Source: Hemerocallis citrina (Eukaryota > Streptophyta > Magnoliopsida > Asparagales > Asphodelaceae). Taken from it: 64,000 nucleotides of DNA. The stretch is taken from assembly GCA_017893485.1 (NCBI GenBank), contig CM030358.1:149061363-149125362 (forward strand), given 5' to 3'. Below the pieces are notes generated by a model. That model made no database searches. It was given only the letters and a program-made list of their open reading frames with translations, and was not told the origin of the DNA. How positions within the stretch are numbered: the first letter of the stretch is position 1; every line of letters starts with the position of its first letter. The position numbers and the translations under genes are program-made. This document shows positions 21,957 to 34,044 of the stretch, piece after piece.

Positions 21957-23735
21957 ATGCCTTCCAAGAAGAGATCCGCAAACTCCAACCGAAGGAAAAC
22001 CTTTTCTCATCATCCTCCTCCTCCGCAGGGGGATCTCTCCCATCCCGTCCAACCAACCCAGCAGCTTGATCCTCTGGCTCCGCAGTCCATCCAGCAGCCT
22101 TTGGGACCCCAGGCTGCAGTGGGGGAACCTTCTCGACGGAGTCGCCACAAGCAACCTTTCATCAGGTTCGAGTCTCCATCAACAATGCCGACACCGATTC
22201 CATGGCTTCCTATACTCCCCCCACCCCAAAGAATCTGCAAAACGTGATCAACAATCGGCAGACCGAGCATGGACCCGATCTCCGTACCCATCTGGAGGAG
22301 AGGCGGGCCCAAGAGTCAAACCCTCGCCGCGAGCAGGCCAGGGACCGTTTGCCATGCCGATCCAACCGAGGGGGGTCCAACTCTCCCCGTAGACGAAGAG
22401 AGTCGCCCCAAAATCACCCAAGACGGAGCTGTTTCCTGGCAGGTCGCCACGCACCTCAGGACCATCATGAGCAGGAGGCCCCCATTACAAGGGCGGAGTT
22501 CCAGCAATTCCGGGAGGCGGTCCTCCGGGCTCTCAACGCTGCCCCCAATAATGGCCGTAAGGCTCCTAGTCCTCCGCCGGCTCCTCACCATCCTCACCAT
22601 TTTCGAAGTCCTCGACCGGCTCCTCACCATCCGCGTCGCTCCTGAAGTCCTAGGCAGGCCGCGAGCCATCGCCGTCCTTCTTCCAATCACCACCGCCGCT
22701 TTCGTAGTTCGCGCCCTATTCCAAGTCACCCCTGCCTCTCAGTTAGTCCACCTTCTACTCTGAGGCATCACCGGTGCAGCCCCAGCCCACCTTAACATGA
22801 GAACGAGTCTCGGGGCTCGGCCTCAGCCAGCTCGACCGAGACGATGGGCGACATGCAAGGGACCCTCGTCCGAGCAGGCCCCCATTCTCCCGTACCATTA
22901 TGGAGGCTTCAGTTCCCGACAACTTCAAGCCTCCACATTTCGAGACCTATACCAGGGCGTCGGACCCCGCAGATCACATTGAAAGTTTTAAAACTCTCAT
23001 GATGATCTACCATGCATCCGACTCCCTCCTTTGCAAGACCTTCCCAGCCACACTTAAGGGGCCGTCTCGGGAATGGTACTCTTGGCTTGTGCCGGCATCT
23101 ATCTTCTCCTTCGACCAGTTCGAAGGTCTTTTCCTCACGCATTTCGTGAGCAGTTAGCGTGCCGAGAAGATGAGCGACACCCTATTGTTCCTCAGCTAAA
23201 AGAAGGGCGAACAACTAAAGGATTATGTCAAATGCTTCACTGCAGATGCCAGGTCCATTGCTTCTTTGGAACCCTTGGTCACCACCATCTCCTTCCAGTC
23301 CAACGTCCTCAATGCTGACCTCAGGGCGTCCCTTGCCAAGAAGCCCCCTCGGGACTTCTCAGAGCTCCTACTTCGAAGTGAGAAGTACATCTGAGCGGAA
23401 GAAGCCGTTCACCGCCCCACCTTTAAGGCCTCATCTTTCGCGAAAAAGCGGAAGGATGCAGAAGAAGAAGGAGCTAAGAAGCTCCAAAAAGACAATAGGG
23501 GTCAGCGGCGTCCTCCTCCTCGGTTCGAGAAATTCACTCTGCTTAACGCGAGTGTATCTGCCATCCTCATGGAGATAGGGAACGTTGGCCTCCTACCGCC
23601 TCCCCCAAGGATGAATACTCCGGCAAAGAAGGGGGACCGGAGTAAGTGGTGTCGTTTCCATCGAGACCACGGTCACAACACAGATGAATGTCGGGCCTTG
23701 AAGGATGAAATCGAGGCCCTCATTTAGCGAGGGCA
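21957..23735 (+). pseudogene. Tat gag (capsid-nucleocapsid) pseudogene
   Basis: It starts at the ATG at 21957 (MPSKKRSANSNRRKTFSHH). A Pro/Arg/His-rich N-terminal region includes MASYTPPTPKNLQNVINNRQ and REFQQFREAV-like sequence (ITRAEFQQFREAVLRAL). The capsid-type Retrotrans_gag domain follows at about 22900-23370 (PPHFETYTRASDPADHIESF, then FPATLKGPSREWYSWLV). The nucleocapsid-like part is KWCRFHRDHGHNTDECRALK near 23645. Breaks: a frameshift near 22200, further shifts at 22650-22900, TAG at about 23155, a stop near 23205, TGA near 23392 and TAG near 23726. It would package element RNA in the cytoplasm. Confidence 0.8.
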
Positions 23736-24366
23736 ACTCAACCGGTTCGTAAAAAGGGACCGAGCCGATCTGCCCCCACCGCCTAGGGGGGCTAACAGGC
23801 GAAATGAGCAGTGCACGGAGACTCCGGAGGCTGAAGTAGAGGGCATCTTGCACCTGATACACGGGGGCCCAGTGGGGGGAGATTTCAACTCCTCTCGAAA
23901 AGCCTTCGTAAGGGAGGTTAACTCTATGCAGAGCCATCCTCCTCCAAAGGGCCTCAGAGTCCCGATGATGTTCTCTGATAGGGATCTGGAGGGTGTCCGC
24001 ACGCTCCACTGCCACGCCCTCATCATCAATCTCTGCATGGCGAACTTCGAAGTTCGTCGTGTCTTGGTAGATAACGGCAGCTCCATCAACATCATTTTCT
24101 TGGAAGCCTTCAAAGGCCTCCCGCTGTTCAGGGACCAGCTCAAGCCCGCGGGCTACACTCTCCACGGGTTCACCGGGGTCCCGGTTACGGTCGAGGGAAT
24201 TATAACCCTCGACGTAACGGCTGGAAAGGCCCCGACAACTCGCACGGAGCAAATGGACTTCATGGTGGCCGACGTCAAGGCCGCCTATAATGTTATCCTG
24301 GATAGACCAGGTTTGGCTGCGCTTCATGCCATCCCTTCAGCCTACCACATGAAGATGAAGTTCACC
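23736..24366 (+). pseudogene. Tat retroviral-type aspartic protease, C-terminal end displaced by an insertion
   Basis: An open stretch leads from the linker (DRADLPPPPRGANRRNEQCT) into the protease, with the catalytic motif VRRVLVDNGSSINIIFLEAF (Asp-Asn-Gly-Ser) at about 24052-24110 and VILDRPGLAALHAIPSAYHM near 24290. The frame stops at the insertion point 24366/24367, where a solo LTR entered. The coding frame resumes exactly at 30075 (TPSGVGEVRGSQEAAQKCYM) if one copy of the 5-bp target sequence is removed. This places the insertion in pol and shows the frame was open here when it happened. Confidence 0.85.
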
Positions 24367-26287
24367 TGTAACACCCCACAAAATTTAATTGACAATTTTG
24401 CCCTCGGGTGTTACGCACGTGCATTTTTGTACTGTTATTGATGATATCCATAAACGCATTTTGATATGTACTTTGAATTCCAATTATTTATGAAATCCCG
24501 TATTCTTAAAATCACATTTGAGACAACTCAAATGCTAAATTTCAATCCCTGAGTTTTTACGTGCTTTTTACGTATTATCGATGCACGTGTCGATTTTGGG
24601 TATTCCATCGTTACGTGCAAAGTTTTCGATGGGTTTCAATTATTTATTTTTATAAATATGTTTAAATTCATTTTTGTAAATAGAATTCAATTTTTGTCTA
24701 TTTTTAATTAATTAAAATAAATTTTTACGTACAATACACGTGTTTTCTGTATGTTTGAGTATATCATAGAAAATGTATATTAAATATACTTTATGTTGCA
24801 TCCCAATTAATTATAAATATTTTTCGGTCGATAAAGTCAATTTTTGGGTTTTTGGGATTTTACGGGCGATGCACGTGTTTCGGTGCACGTGTTTTAAGCG
24901 TATTATTCTTTCAAAATAAATTTCATGAAATTGTTTGTGTATATTTTATTGTGCATGAAAAGTATAATTTTAAGTTAATTTCATATATTTATTACATATA
25001 TAAATAATTGTTTTAAAGGGACTAATTAAATAAATTGTTTTTGGGTGTACACAAAGCACGTGCACGTGTACACGTGCAATGTGCACACTTTTGGGGACCG
25101 GGCTGATATTGAGAAGAGGGAATTCTTGGATTTCAAAATGGGAGGAAAAGCAAGTTTCAAATCTAAATCATGGGGTTAGTGGTGTTCATGTGTGAGGTGG
25201 TTTCTATAACTACCTATTAGTTAATCTATAAAAATGCACCATTGGTCTCTCATTCTCTCATCTCTTCTCCTCCCTCTCTCCTGCCATTTCCGAAAAGAAA
25301 CCCACCAAAAGCCAGCATAGCCTTTGCCCATTTCTCCACCTGAATCACCTATTCCACATGCTTATATACATATACTAGTGTATTTATATGTACATACATA
25401 GTATGTGTATATGAAAGAAGATGGGAGTTGTTCTTGATGTTGCCGAATTGGAGTGGGGATGGAGATGCTCTTGATGATTGTTGCTTGCCGAAATGGATTG
25501 AAGACCTTGCTTGGGTGCGCGGATTTCGAGGAGTTGCAATTGGAGTTTCTTTAGGAGCTTCTAATTCTAGGAGTTCATTTGAGTACAAATGCTTCAACTT
25601 TAGGTGGGTGTTTCTTAAATGCTTTCTAATTTAGGAATATAAATTTGCATGATAGATGATATATAAATTTATTTGGTTGAAATTGAATTGATTGCATGCA
25701 AATTAATGTAGAAATGAATCGTTAAATCTTGATTGGTGTGGTAGATGCAAATTGCTATTCTATTTTCTAAGTGATTATGATTGTTAGTTGAGATGCTATA
25801 ATTGAAATGATTTATATAAAATTGATGCATGTTGAGACATGATTAGAATAATGCAAATATGTTGTTTGTTGAGAATGTGGCAAAGAAGTGTGATTATAAC
25901 CTCAAAATATTATACCAGTATAGAGATTTTTGTAAAGTAATTTTGATAAAAGAAAACAGTTTATTTGGAAAATTGATTGAATATGTGTTTGGATGTATTT
26001 TAAGGATTTCATTTGAAAAATGAGAAACTTGAGAATTTGATAACATATACAATATTGTTTTTAAAAGGAATATATTCTGGAAATGATCTATATTTTATAT
26101 ATGGAAGTACAAATCGATTAAAAAGGTCGGAAAATATATGCAGGCTCCAAATTGTGTGATCGACAGTCGACTGTTTACTTTCCACAGTCGACTGGTAAGT
26201 ACAAGAAATTGGTTTTTCGTCGGCAGGACAGTCGACTGTCTACTTTCACAGTCGACTGCTACTGTACTGAATTTTGGTGTTTGAGTT

Positions 26288-27897
26288 TGTTGTGAAATCT
26301 AGCTACCTAAATAAATAGATAAAACTAGACACAAATTAAAAACCTCGCAAGTGCACGAATCGTTTATAAAAGCGTAGCAATAGCAAGGGTCGATCCCACA
26401 GAGATTGTAGACCTTAACTTACTAATCAATAAAAAGAATAAGAATCATAAAGAGTTGTTTTATAGATCTAAAAGAAATAAAAAGATTAAAACTAAATTAA
26501 GAAATGCTGAATCACAAATATTTATGAGGTAGTTGGGTTTAGATCTCCACCAATAGTCAATAATGCTAAGTTACCTTCTGAACTTCTTCTTATTACTCAT
26601 GTTTGTTCCCTTCAAGGGCATGGTATCTACTCCTTAAAGTATTGTTTCCCTAAGCCAAGAATTAGGCATGGTATCTACTCTAATTCGTTTCTTTCTTTAA
26701 GTGTTTAGCATTGTATCTACTAAGTTGTACTTAAAGAAAACATAAGATCAGTGGAAACGAACAAACACTCAAGGTTCTAGAAATTGGTATCAGATCTAGA
26801 TCCCTTAAGTTGATTGAACCAAGAACCCCAAAAGATTCCCTTGTTACAAGTCATGAACACGAGATACGGGTCGTCTCAGTATGCTCATATAACATATTCA
26901 GATAGATGGTAATGCAAACTTGATATTCTCGAGTTCTGTATGTCAGTCGACTGGCTCTCACCTCAGTCGACTGCTCTCAGAACTTGAGAACAAGTTTGAT
27001 TATCATCAATCTATACCAATTCAATCAGATTCAATCAATAAGTAAAGTAGAAGGATTCAGAAGAATATAGCACTACATAACTACGGTTTCAATCACCCAA
27101 CTATGAAATTAGTTCCACATAATAATACTTTTATTAATCAACAAGTTTGAATACATGGTTAACATAAAAGAATAAGAAAGAGAAGGAATAAACTGATGTA
27201 GTTCGGCTAGATGGTCGGCTGGCTGTCACACAGTCGACCAGCCGTTCTCTTCTTAATACTTGATCTCCTTTCTCCTCCTTCTATGTTGATGCCGTGCTGC
27301 TCTTTGTTGATGGCTTGATCGTTCAGGAACTCTTGTGATTCGGCTGATGGTGTGTGCGGGAGAGAGTCAGAGAGAGGATCCCCCAAGTAATGCTTCTTGG
27401 TTGGTATTTATAGAACACGGCTAGAGACTTAGGGTTTGCACTTTTCTTTTTATAGAAAAGTCCTTTTCTTTTATTTATTTCCTTCCTCGTTGCTCTGCGT
27501 ATTATTTCTTTCTCTTTTCTTCTATTCTTCCTTTTCTGTTCTGATTTGGATTAGATTTGGACGAGTCTTCAAATATCCTATCTTTTGACTCTGCCGCCTA
27601 CCAGTCGACTTGTCTTCGAATCAGTCGATTGTGTCGAGACTTCTGAAGATTTTATAATTGATCATCCAAGTCGGCTGTTGATAATCAACTTCTCTGGGCA
27701 GTCGCCTGCTGTAATGGACCAGTCGACTGATGATCTGCAATTTCCTGTGTATCATCCTGAATCTGCTTCGTTTCTCTGTTTTAGGCTGTTTCCTATGGAA
27801 AAGAGAAAATAAGAGTTAAATACCACATATAGAGCTTTTAAATATCTAATTGCATTAAGATTATTGCTCCTAAATGTGAATAATATTGTGTTCATCA
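26288..27897 (-). mobile_element. solo LTR of an unidentified LTR retrotransposon family (copy 1), nested in the Tekay-like LTR
   Basis: Read on the minus strand it runs from TGATGAACACAATATT to TAGATTTCACAACA. Perfect 5-bp target duplications GAGTT flank it at 26283-26287 and 27898-27902. It shares ends and most internal sequence with 34811-40478, for example GGGATCGACCCTTGCT and CACTTGCGAGGTTTTTAATT. It has no coding region. GGGATCGACCC phrases are common near the ends of LTRs in large plant gypsy elements, but the lineage is not settled. Confidence 0.8.
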
Positions 27898-28739
27898 GAG
27901 TTTTCAAAGTATTCGCGAAACAGTCGACTGATTCCTGGTCGACAGTCGACTGAACCGACTGTGTATTATTGATGTTTAAAGTTTCGTAAAACAATCGACT
28001 GATTCTTTGTCGATAGTCGACTGATACCGACTAAGAAGTTTTGATGTTCGCGGAATAGTCGACTGATACTGCTACCAGTCGACTGAACCGAACTGGTTTT
28101 TGTTCTTAAGTTTGGATTTGAATTTGACAAATGAAAGTTAAATAAGTTGAATACGAGATTTTATGATTATTAAGATTTGATTGAGTTTTATTGTGAAATG
28201 CACACCAGGATATGAAAGATGAAATTGAGCGAATTGAATGGTTCTCATGTTGTGAGATTATAAAAGAAATGTTTTGAGAAAGAATTTGTGAACAAAAGAA
28301 ATGGAAATGTTATTTGAGATTGATTATGAAATATTGTTGATCTCTAGAAAGAGATAGTTGTTGGAATCTAGGGACTAGGCGAGACCCCAGTGACCGGCAG
28401 TATTATTTATGATTTTTGAGAGCTAACCGCTGAGGGTTGAGCGTCTCTTGAGAAGTAGCCAGGTAGGCTGACTATCTCTATGGTTTTGATTTAAGTCCGG
28501 CAGGGTAAGCTAGCTCTAGGTTGTGATGATTTTCTTTTAAAACAAATTTTGTAAGGCTGTGATGGAAGTAAGAGAAAAACATGGGTATGAGGGCCATTGG
28601 ATGGGTGTTGTGAGGGTATGCACAGGCTGTCTTCACGATGCGTCGTGACATGACGTGGATACTACTCCAGAGTAGCATCCCGGTAGCAATGCTTGTGGGA
28701 TGTTTGGTGACTGCAAGATGATCGTGTGCCATGAAGGAG

Positions 28740-29470
28740 GCTGAATTACTGTAGAATGCATGCTTGATGAGTCAAGACATGGCGCGGGATTCCCCTCCAG
28801 GTTTTCTGTATACGTGCTTGTAATCATAGAACATTTATGATACTTACCGAAATTACAGATAGATTACATAGTGGGGACGTGATGAAAGTAGGAGAAAACA
28901 TAAGTATGAGAACTAGAGTTTACGGTACGGGTGTGTGAGCCACAGAATGCATGCTTGATGAGTCAAGACATGGCGTGGGTACAACTCAGTAATGATCGGA
29001 CTTTAGCCACGCTTGTGGGATGTTTTGGTGACTGCAAGAGGATCGTGTGCCATGAAGGAGGCTGAATTACCGCAGAATGCATGCTTGATGAGTCAAGACA
29101 TGGCGCGGGATTCCCCTCCAGGTTTTCTGTACACGTGCTTGTAATCATAGAACATTTATGATACTTACCGAAAATACAGATAGATTACATAGTGGGGACG
29201 TGATGAAAGTAGGAGAAAAACATAAGTATGAGAACTAGAGTTTACGGTGCGGGTGTGTTAGCCACAGAATGCATGCTTGATGAGTCAAGACATGGCGTGG
29301 GCACAACTCAGTAATGATCGGACTTTAGCCACGCTTGTGGAATGTTTTGGTGACTGCAAGAGGATCGTGTTCAGGGAGGAGACTGAATTACCGCAGAATG
29401 CATGCTTGATGAGTCAAGACATGGCGCGGGATTCCCCTCCAGGGTCTTGGACACGTGCTTGTACTCATAG
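28740..29470. repeat. tandem repeat, ~320-bp period, inside the Tekay-like LTR
   Basis: The phrase GAATGCATGCTTGATGAGTC followed by AAGACATGGCGCGGGATTCC recurs near 28756, 29078 and 29398, and a half-step variant with GCGTGGG(T/C)ACAACTCAGTAA lies in between. At least two full copies plus a partial one are present. Confidence 0.8.
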
Positions 29471-30074
29471 ATCATCTAAGATACTTACCGTAGTTACAGT
29501 AGTAGACTAAGTCATGACGAGGGATTGAACCTTACAAAGATGAAGAACGATTAAGGGCTTGCCCTCGGACCTATGTAGTATGGAATGCATAGAATCCAAA
29601 CAAGTGCGCATTAGTGTCATGTAATATAATAATTGCATTAAGGACTAAGTGCACCGCACAACACGATATCAACAGGATAGTCCCTTTGTAGCTTTGTTTG
29701 TGATCAAGTTTGTGTTTGCTAAAGTATTTAAGAATCGTTATACTGTTCCCGGTATAGAGAGGATGGCCGTGTATAATATTTCGTCAGTTGTAAGCAACTG
29801 ACGCGCCCACAGTTTTATATGCAGAATTTGGAGTTACATGAAGATATAAAGAGAATTGATGCTGATGATTACTTAAATGTTAAAGTTGTAACAATTGTAC
29901 ATTCATTATTGTTGTATTTTATTAATTTCGCTGCGTATTGATGTAAAAGACTCTGATGTAACCATTGTTGAAATAAAAGTTTTAAATTCCTTGTAAAATT
30001 GTACGAAAGAAGTGTAAAGATCCTGTGGAAATCTCGAATTCAGCTGTTTTTAGAATTCGGGGTGTTACATCTCC

Positions 30075-31110
30075 ACCCCCTCAGGAGTGGGAGAAGTGAG
30101 GGGAAGCCAAGAAGCGGCTCAGAAGTGCTATATGACCTCGATGGAGGGTCCGGTTCTCTCTTTGGAAGCGCTCGAACTTCTTCAGGAGGGCGGCCAAACT
30201 ATCTCCGAGTCCGTAGACGAATTGGAGGAAGTGGCCTTCTCCGAAGAAGACACCACTAAGACGTTCCGCATCAGCAAAGCTCTCCCCCCCTCCATAAAGC
30301 AACATATCTCCCGATGCATGCAGGAAAATTGCGACCTCTTCGCATGGACTGCGGCAGACATGCCCGGGATCTCGGAGGAGCTCTCAATGCACCAACTGAG
30401 CGTCACCCCTGGGGTCAAGCCTGTCCAGCAGAAGAGGCAAAAGTTTTCCCCCGAGAGGCAACAGGCAATCAAGGAGGAGGTTGAGAAACTCCTCAATGCC
30501 CGCTTTATTTAGGAGCTGAACTACCCTGAGTGGCTCTCCAATGTGGTAATGGTCAAGAAGGCCAATGGGAGTTAGAGAATATGGATTGACTTCAATGATC
30601 TCAACAAGGCGTGCCCGAAGGACCCCTTTCCTCTTCCCAGCATCGATGCCCTGATCGATGCGACTTCTAGGCACGAGCTCCTCAGTTTTATGGATGCCTT
30701 CTCAGGATACAACCAAATCAGGATGTTCCCTCCAGACATCCCGAAGACCTCGTTCGTAATGGACCAAGGCCTCTACAGCTACCGTGTTATGCCCTTCGAC
30801 TTGAAAAATGCGAGAGCTACCTATCAGCGCCTAGTGAACAAGGTCTTCTGAGACCAGATTGGCTGAAACATGGAGGTTAACGTCGACGACATGTTGGTCA
30901 AGAGCACTCGAGGGCAGGAGCACACCCTCGACCTTCAAGAAGCCTTCGAGGTGCTCAGGAGGCACAATATGAGACTAAACTCGAACAAGTGTGCGTTCAG
31001 TGTCTCATCGGGCAAATTTCTGGGGTTTATGGTCAGCCAGAGGGGCATAGGGGCCAACCCTGAGAAGATCCAAGCCATTCTCAAAATGGCTCCCCCTCCA
31101 ACATCAAAGA
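30075..31110 (+). pseudogene. Tat reverse transcriptase pseudogene
   Basis: The frame continues the protease after the solo LTR. Reverse transcriptase motifs are SVTPGVKPVQQKRQKFSPER, ELNYPEWLSNVVMVKK, FNDLNKACPKDPFPLPSIDA, FMDAFSGYNQI and the active-site version VNVDDMLVKS (Asp-Asp kept), followed by GKFLGFMVSQRGI. Breaks: TAG at about 30510, TAG at about 30574, TGA at about 30849 and TGA near 30864, then a frameshift near 31110. It would copy element RNA into DNA inside the particle. Normal order and length for a gypsy element. Confidence 0.9.
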
Positions 31111-32281
31111 AGTGTAGAGTCTCGCGGGGCGCCTCGCAGCGATCGGGCGATTCCTCTCTAAGTTCGAGGAAAAGTGCCTTCCCTTCTTCAAAGCCCTCAG
31201 AGGGGCTAAAGGCTTCGAGTAGGGACAACAACAACAAGAGTCCTTTGACAAGCTCAAAGAGTATCTGGCCAACCCCCCACTCCTGAGCAAGCTAGCACCT
31301 GAGGAGGTCCTCTACCTCTATCTCGCAGCCTCGGAGTAGACGCTCAGTGCAGTCCTCGTAAGGGAGGAGGAGAAGACACAGAAGCCCGTCTATTACGTGA
31401 TTAAGGTGCTCTGCGATGCCGAACTCCGTTATCCGAAGCGGGAGAAGATGGCTCTCGCCCTGGTCATGGCAGCGCGAAAGCTCCGCCCCTACTTCCAATC
31501 CCATTCGGTGGTCATCCTTACCGACCAACCGCTGAAACAAGTTCTCCACAAGCCTGAGACTTCCGGGCGGCTCATGAAGTGGTCCATCGAGCTGAGTCAG
31601 CACGACATCAGCTACCAGCCCAGGACGGCAATAAAAGCCCAAGCTTTGGCCAAGTTCATCGTGGAGAACACCATCCCCGACTCATGTGATTCGCTTGCCG
31701 ACCCCTCCATCTGGACCGTTTATGTGGACGGGTCCTCCTGCACCGATGGAAGTGGGGCCGATGTCATCCTAACTGGCCCCGATGCCTTCATCCTCTAGTA
31801 CTCCCTCCGCCTCAACTTCCCGGCATCAAACAATGAGGCAGAATATGAAGCTCTCATAGCGGGGCTCTGCTGGGCTCGTAAGGCAGGGGCGAAGCACGTA
31901 AGGGTCTTCAGCGACTCCCAGTTGGTGATCAATCAGGTGTCTGGGGAGTACGAGGCGAGAGACGACCGAATGGCTAGGTACTTGGCAAAGGTGAGGGAGC
32001 TTCTAGCTCTATTCAGAGATGTTCAACTCCAGCGGGTTCCCCGAGAGGAAAACACGCAAGTGGATGCCCTCTCTAAGCTCGCCTCCTCGTCTCTCCAAGG
32101 TCTAGAACGGACCGTCCTAATAGAAGTCCTTCTCAAACCTAGCATCGACGAAGATGGCTCGAAGTCAATGGAAGCCTATCCCCTAACACTTGGGGAGAAC
32201 TGGATGAAGCCCCTCCTCGAGTATCTCCGAGACAGAGTCCTCCCCGAAGATCCGAAAGAAGCAAGGAGGATCAGGACATGA
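31111..32281 (+). pseudogene. Tat dual RNase H pseudogene (gypsy-type plus archaeal-type)
   Basis: The first RNase H follows reverse transcriptase after a frameshift and is recognised by KPVYYVIKVLCDAELRYPKR, MALALVMAARKLRPYF and VVILTDQPLKQVLHKPETSG. The second RNase H begins with WTVYVDGSSCTDGSGADVIL (catalytic Asp), then NNEAEYEALIAGLCWARKAG (Glu) and VRVFSDSQLVINQVSGEYEA (Asp), and ends with VPREENTQVDALSKLASS (Asp). Two RNase H domains in a row are a known mark of Tat elements. Breaks: TAG at about 31338, TAG at about 31797 and TGA at 32279-32281. All four acidic residues of the second domain are still there. Confidence 0.88.
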
Positions 32282-33453
32282 GCAGAGCGGTACACACTCC
32301 TGGACGGGGTCATGTACAAGCGCTCATACACCCAGGTCGATGGTCGGCCCTATCTGAGTTGCCTCTCCCCGGAAGAGGCGCTCTACGCCCTAAGGGAAGC
32401 CCATGATGGTCTATGTGGTGTGCACTTGGGAGCGAGGTCCCTTGCCCGGAAGCTTTTGAACTACGGGTACTTCTGGCCTACACTATTAAAAGATTCTGAA
32501 GAGTACGTCCGCCAGTGCGACTCCTGCCAGAAGTTCGCCCCAATTCGTCGCCTACCCCAAGCACAACTTGCCTCCTTGGCAAGTCCAATCCCATTCGCAA
32601 TGTGGGGGATGGATTTGCTCAGACCTTTCCCTCCGGCACCAGGCCAGATGAAGTTCTTGGTGGTAGCAATAGACTACTTCTCCAAGTGGATAGAGGTCGA
32701 ACCTCTCTCAACGATCACCGAGAACAAGGTGCAAAAGTTCTTTTGGAAGAACATTGTCTATCGGTTTGGGGTACCTCGCATTCTCATAACCAACAACGGG
32801 ACCCAATTTACGGAGCTGCCTTCCAGGACTTCTGCACCGACCTCGGGATTCAACAGCGATTCTCTTCAGTGGCGCACCTACAGTCCAACGGCCAAGCGGA
32901 GAACGCGAACCGACAAATCCTTTCAGGCTTGAAGAAGGGGCTCGACAAGTCCACCAAAGGGCTATGGGTCGAACAGCTCCCCAATGTGCTTTGGAGCTAT
33001 CGCACCACCAAAAGAACTCTGACGGGTGAATCCCCTTTCAAACTCACATACGGATCAGAAGCTCTTATCCCTTTGGAGGTGCGTCTGCCTTCACCTCGAC
33101 TCATAGCTTACAACGAGGCACATAACTCGAACCAGCTTCGCAACTGCCTAGACCTCATTGACGAGATCCGCGAGAGAGCCGCAATTCTCCAGGAGACCTA
33201 CCGTCGTAGGATCACTCAAGCTTACAACAAGAGGGTACGACCCACCCACCTAAAGGAAGGGGACTTAGTGCTGAGAAAGTTATCAATTTCCGATCCAAGC
33301 AAAAGAGGCAAGCTGGCACCCAATTGGGAAGGACCATATAAGGTCTCCAGAGTTATACGCCCGGGCGCGTATCAACTCGAAGACTCGGGGGGTAGGAAGA
33401 TGCCAAGGACTTGGAACACCGAGCACCTGATGAAGTACCGAGAGGGTGTCTAA
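32282..33453 (+). pseudogene. Tat integrase pseudogene
   Basis: An HHCC zinc domain is present (AHDGLCGVHLGARSLARKLL, then RQCDSCQKF). The catalytic core has WGMDLLRPFPP (first Asp), ILITNNGTQF where the usual TDNG second Asp reads Asn, a frameshift near 32815, and then SNGQAENANRQI (Glu). The C-terminal part has ITQAYNKRVRPTHLKEGDLV and a GPYKVSRVIRPGAYQLED segment, ending at TAA 33451-33453 after HLMKYREGV. Loss of the second catalytic Asp and the frameshift each disable it. No chromodomain is seen, as expected for Tat. Confidence 0.9.
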
Positions 33454-33669
33454 ACACCGCTCTAAGCAACTTCCCCAGGATGGAAAAAACCTTACTTGTA
33501 TCTTCTTTTTAATCAAAATGTAAAGGTGGTCTGCAACTTAGAAGCGGCCGCCCCATTGTTTTCAATAATGAGAAATTTCTCCTCACAACTTCCCTATCTC
33601 TTGAATAACCTAACTCTACCTAGCAAGTTTTCTATTTTTTGGGGTAGTCTAACTCTACTTGCAAAAAAA

Positions 33670-34044
33670 AAATTTTAAACGACGAGTTCGGAGTCCAACA
33701 CTTGGCACGATTCCACTTCAAATTACTCCCTTATAAGCAAAGTAAGAAGTGGATTGACATTCAGAATTGCTCCCACAACCGTTGACACTCTTAAAACGAT
33801 GAGTTCCGAGTCCAACACTTGGCTCGATTCCACTTCAAATTACTCGCTTATAAGCAAGTAAGAAGTGGTTCGCCATTCGGAATTGCTCCCACAACTGTTG
33901 ACACTCTTAAAACGACGAGTTCGGAGTCCAACACTTGGCTCAATTCCGCTTCAAATTACTCGCTCATAAGCAAGTAAGAAGTGGTTCGCCATTCGGAATT
34001 GCTCCCAAAACCGCTGACACTCTTAAAACGACAAGCTTGGAGTC
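33670..34044 (+). repeat. ~116-bp tandem repeat downstream of Tat integrase
   Basis: The phrase AAACGACGAGTTCGGAGTCC starts successive units near 33677, 33796, 33911 and 34026. The fourth is cut by the solo LTR at 34045, and its continuation follows at 34636 (GAGTCCAACACTTGGCTCGA). Short tandem repeats behind pol are frequent in Tat/Ogre-type elements. From 33454 to 33669 only non-coding sequence is seen. Confidence 0.8.

Larger units (their letters stand above)
24367..30069 (+). mobile_element. solo LTR of a large-LTR gypsy element (Tekay/Del-like), inserted in Tat pol
   Basis: It begins TGTAACACCCCACAAAATTT and ends AATTCGGGGTGTTACA, with flanks TCACC (24362-24366) and TCTCC (30070-30074), a 5-bp duplication with one change. 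Without the nested LTR at 26288-27897 it is about 4.09 kb. It has no coding region. The ends and size are like Tekay/Del chromoviruses, and a related copy at 36000-39688 is followed by a tRNA-Met-type primer site. It contains a tandem repeat of about 320 bp (28740-29470) and clusters of the palindrome CAGTCGACTG (26164-26260, 27918-28085). Probably left by recombination between the two LTRs of a full element. Confidence 0.8.

Noticed and set aside
22066..22763. Several overlapping open frames in gag, including minus-strand ones
   Set aside because: GC-rich gag sequence keeps more than one frame open; only the frame continuing to the capsid and protease motifs fits the family.
23593..24327. 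Minus-strand open frame of 244 codons opposite the protease
   Set aside because: Shadow of the protease coding strand; no motifs.
30182..31642. Minus-strand open frames opposite reverse transcriptase and RNase H
   Set aside because: Shadows of the pol coding frame.
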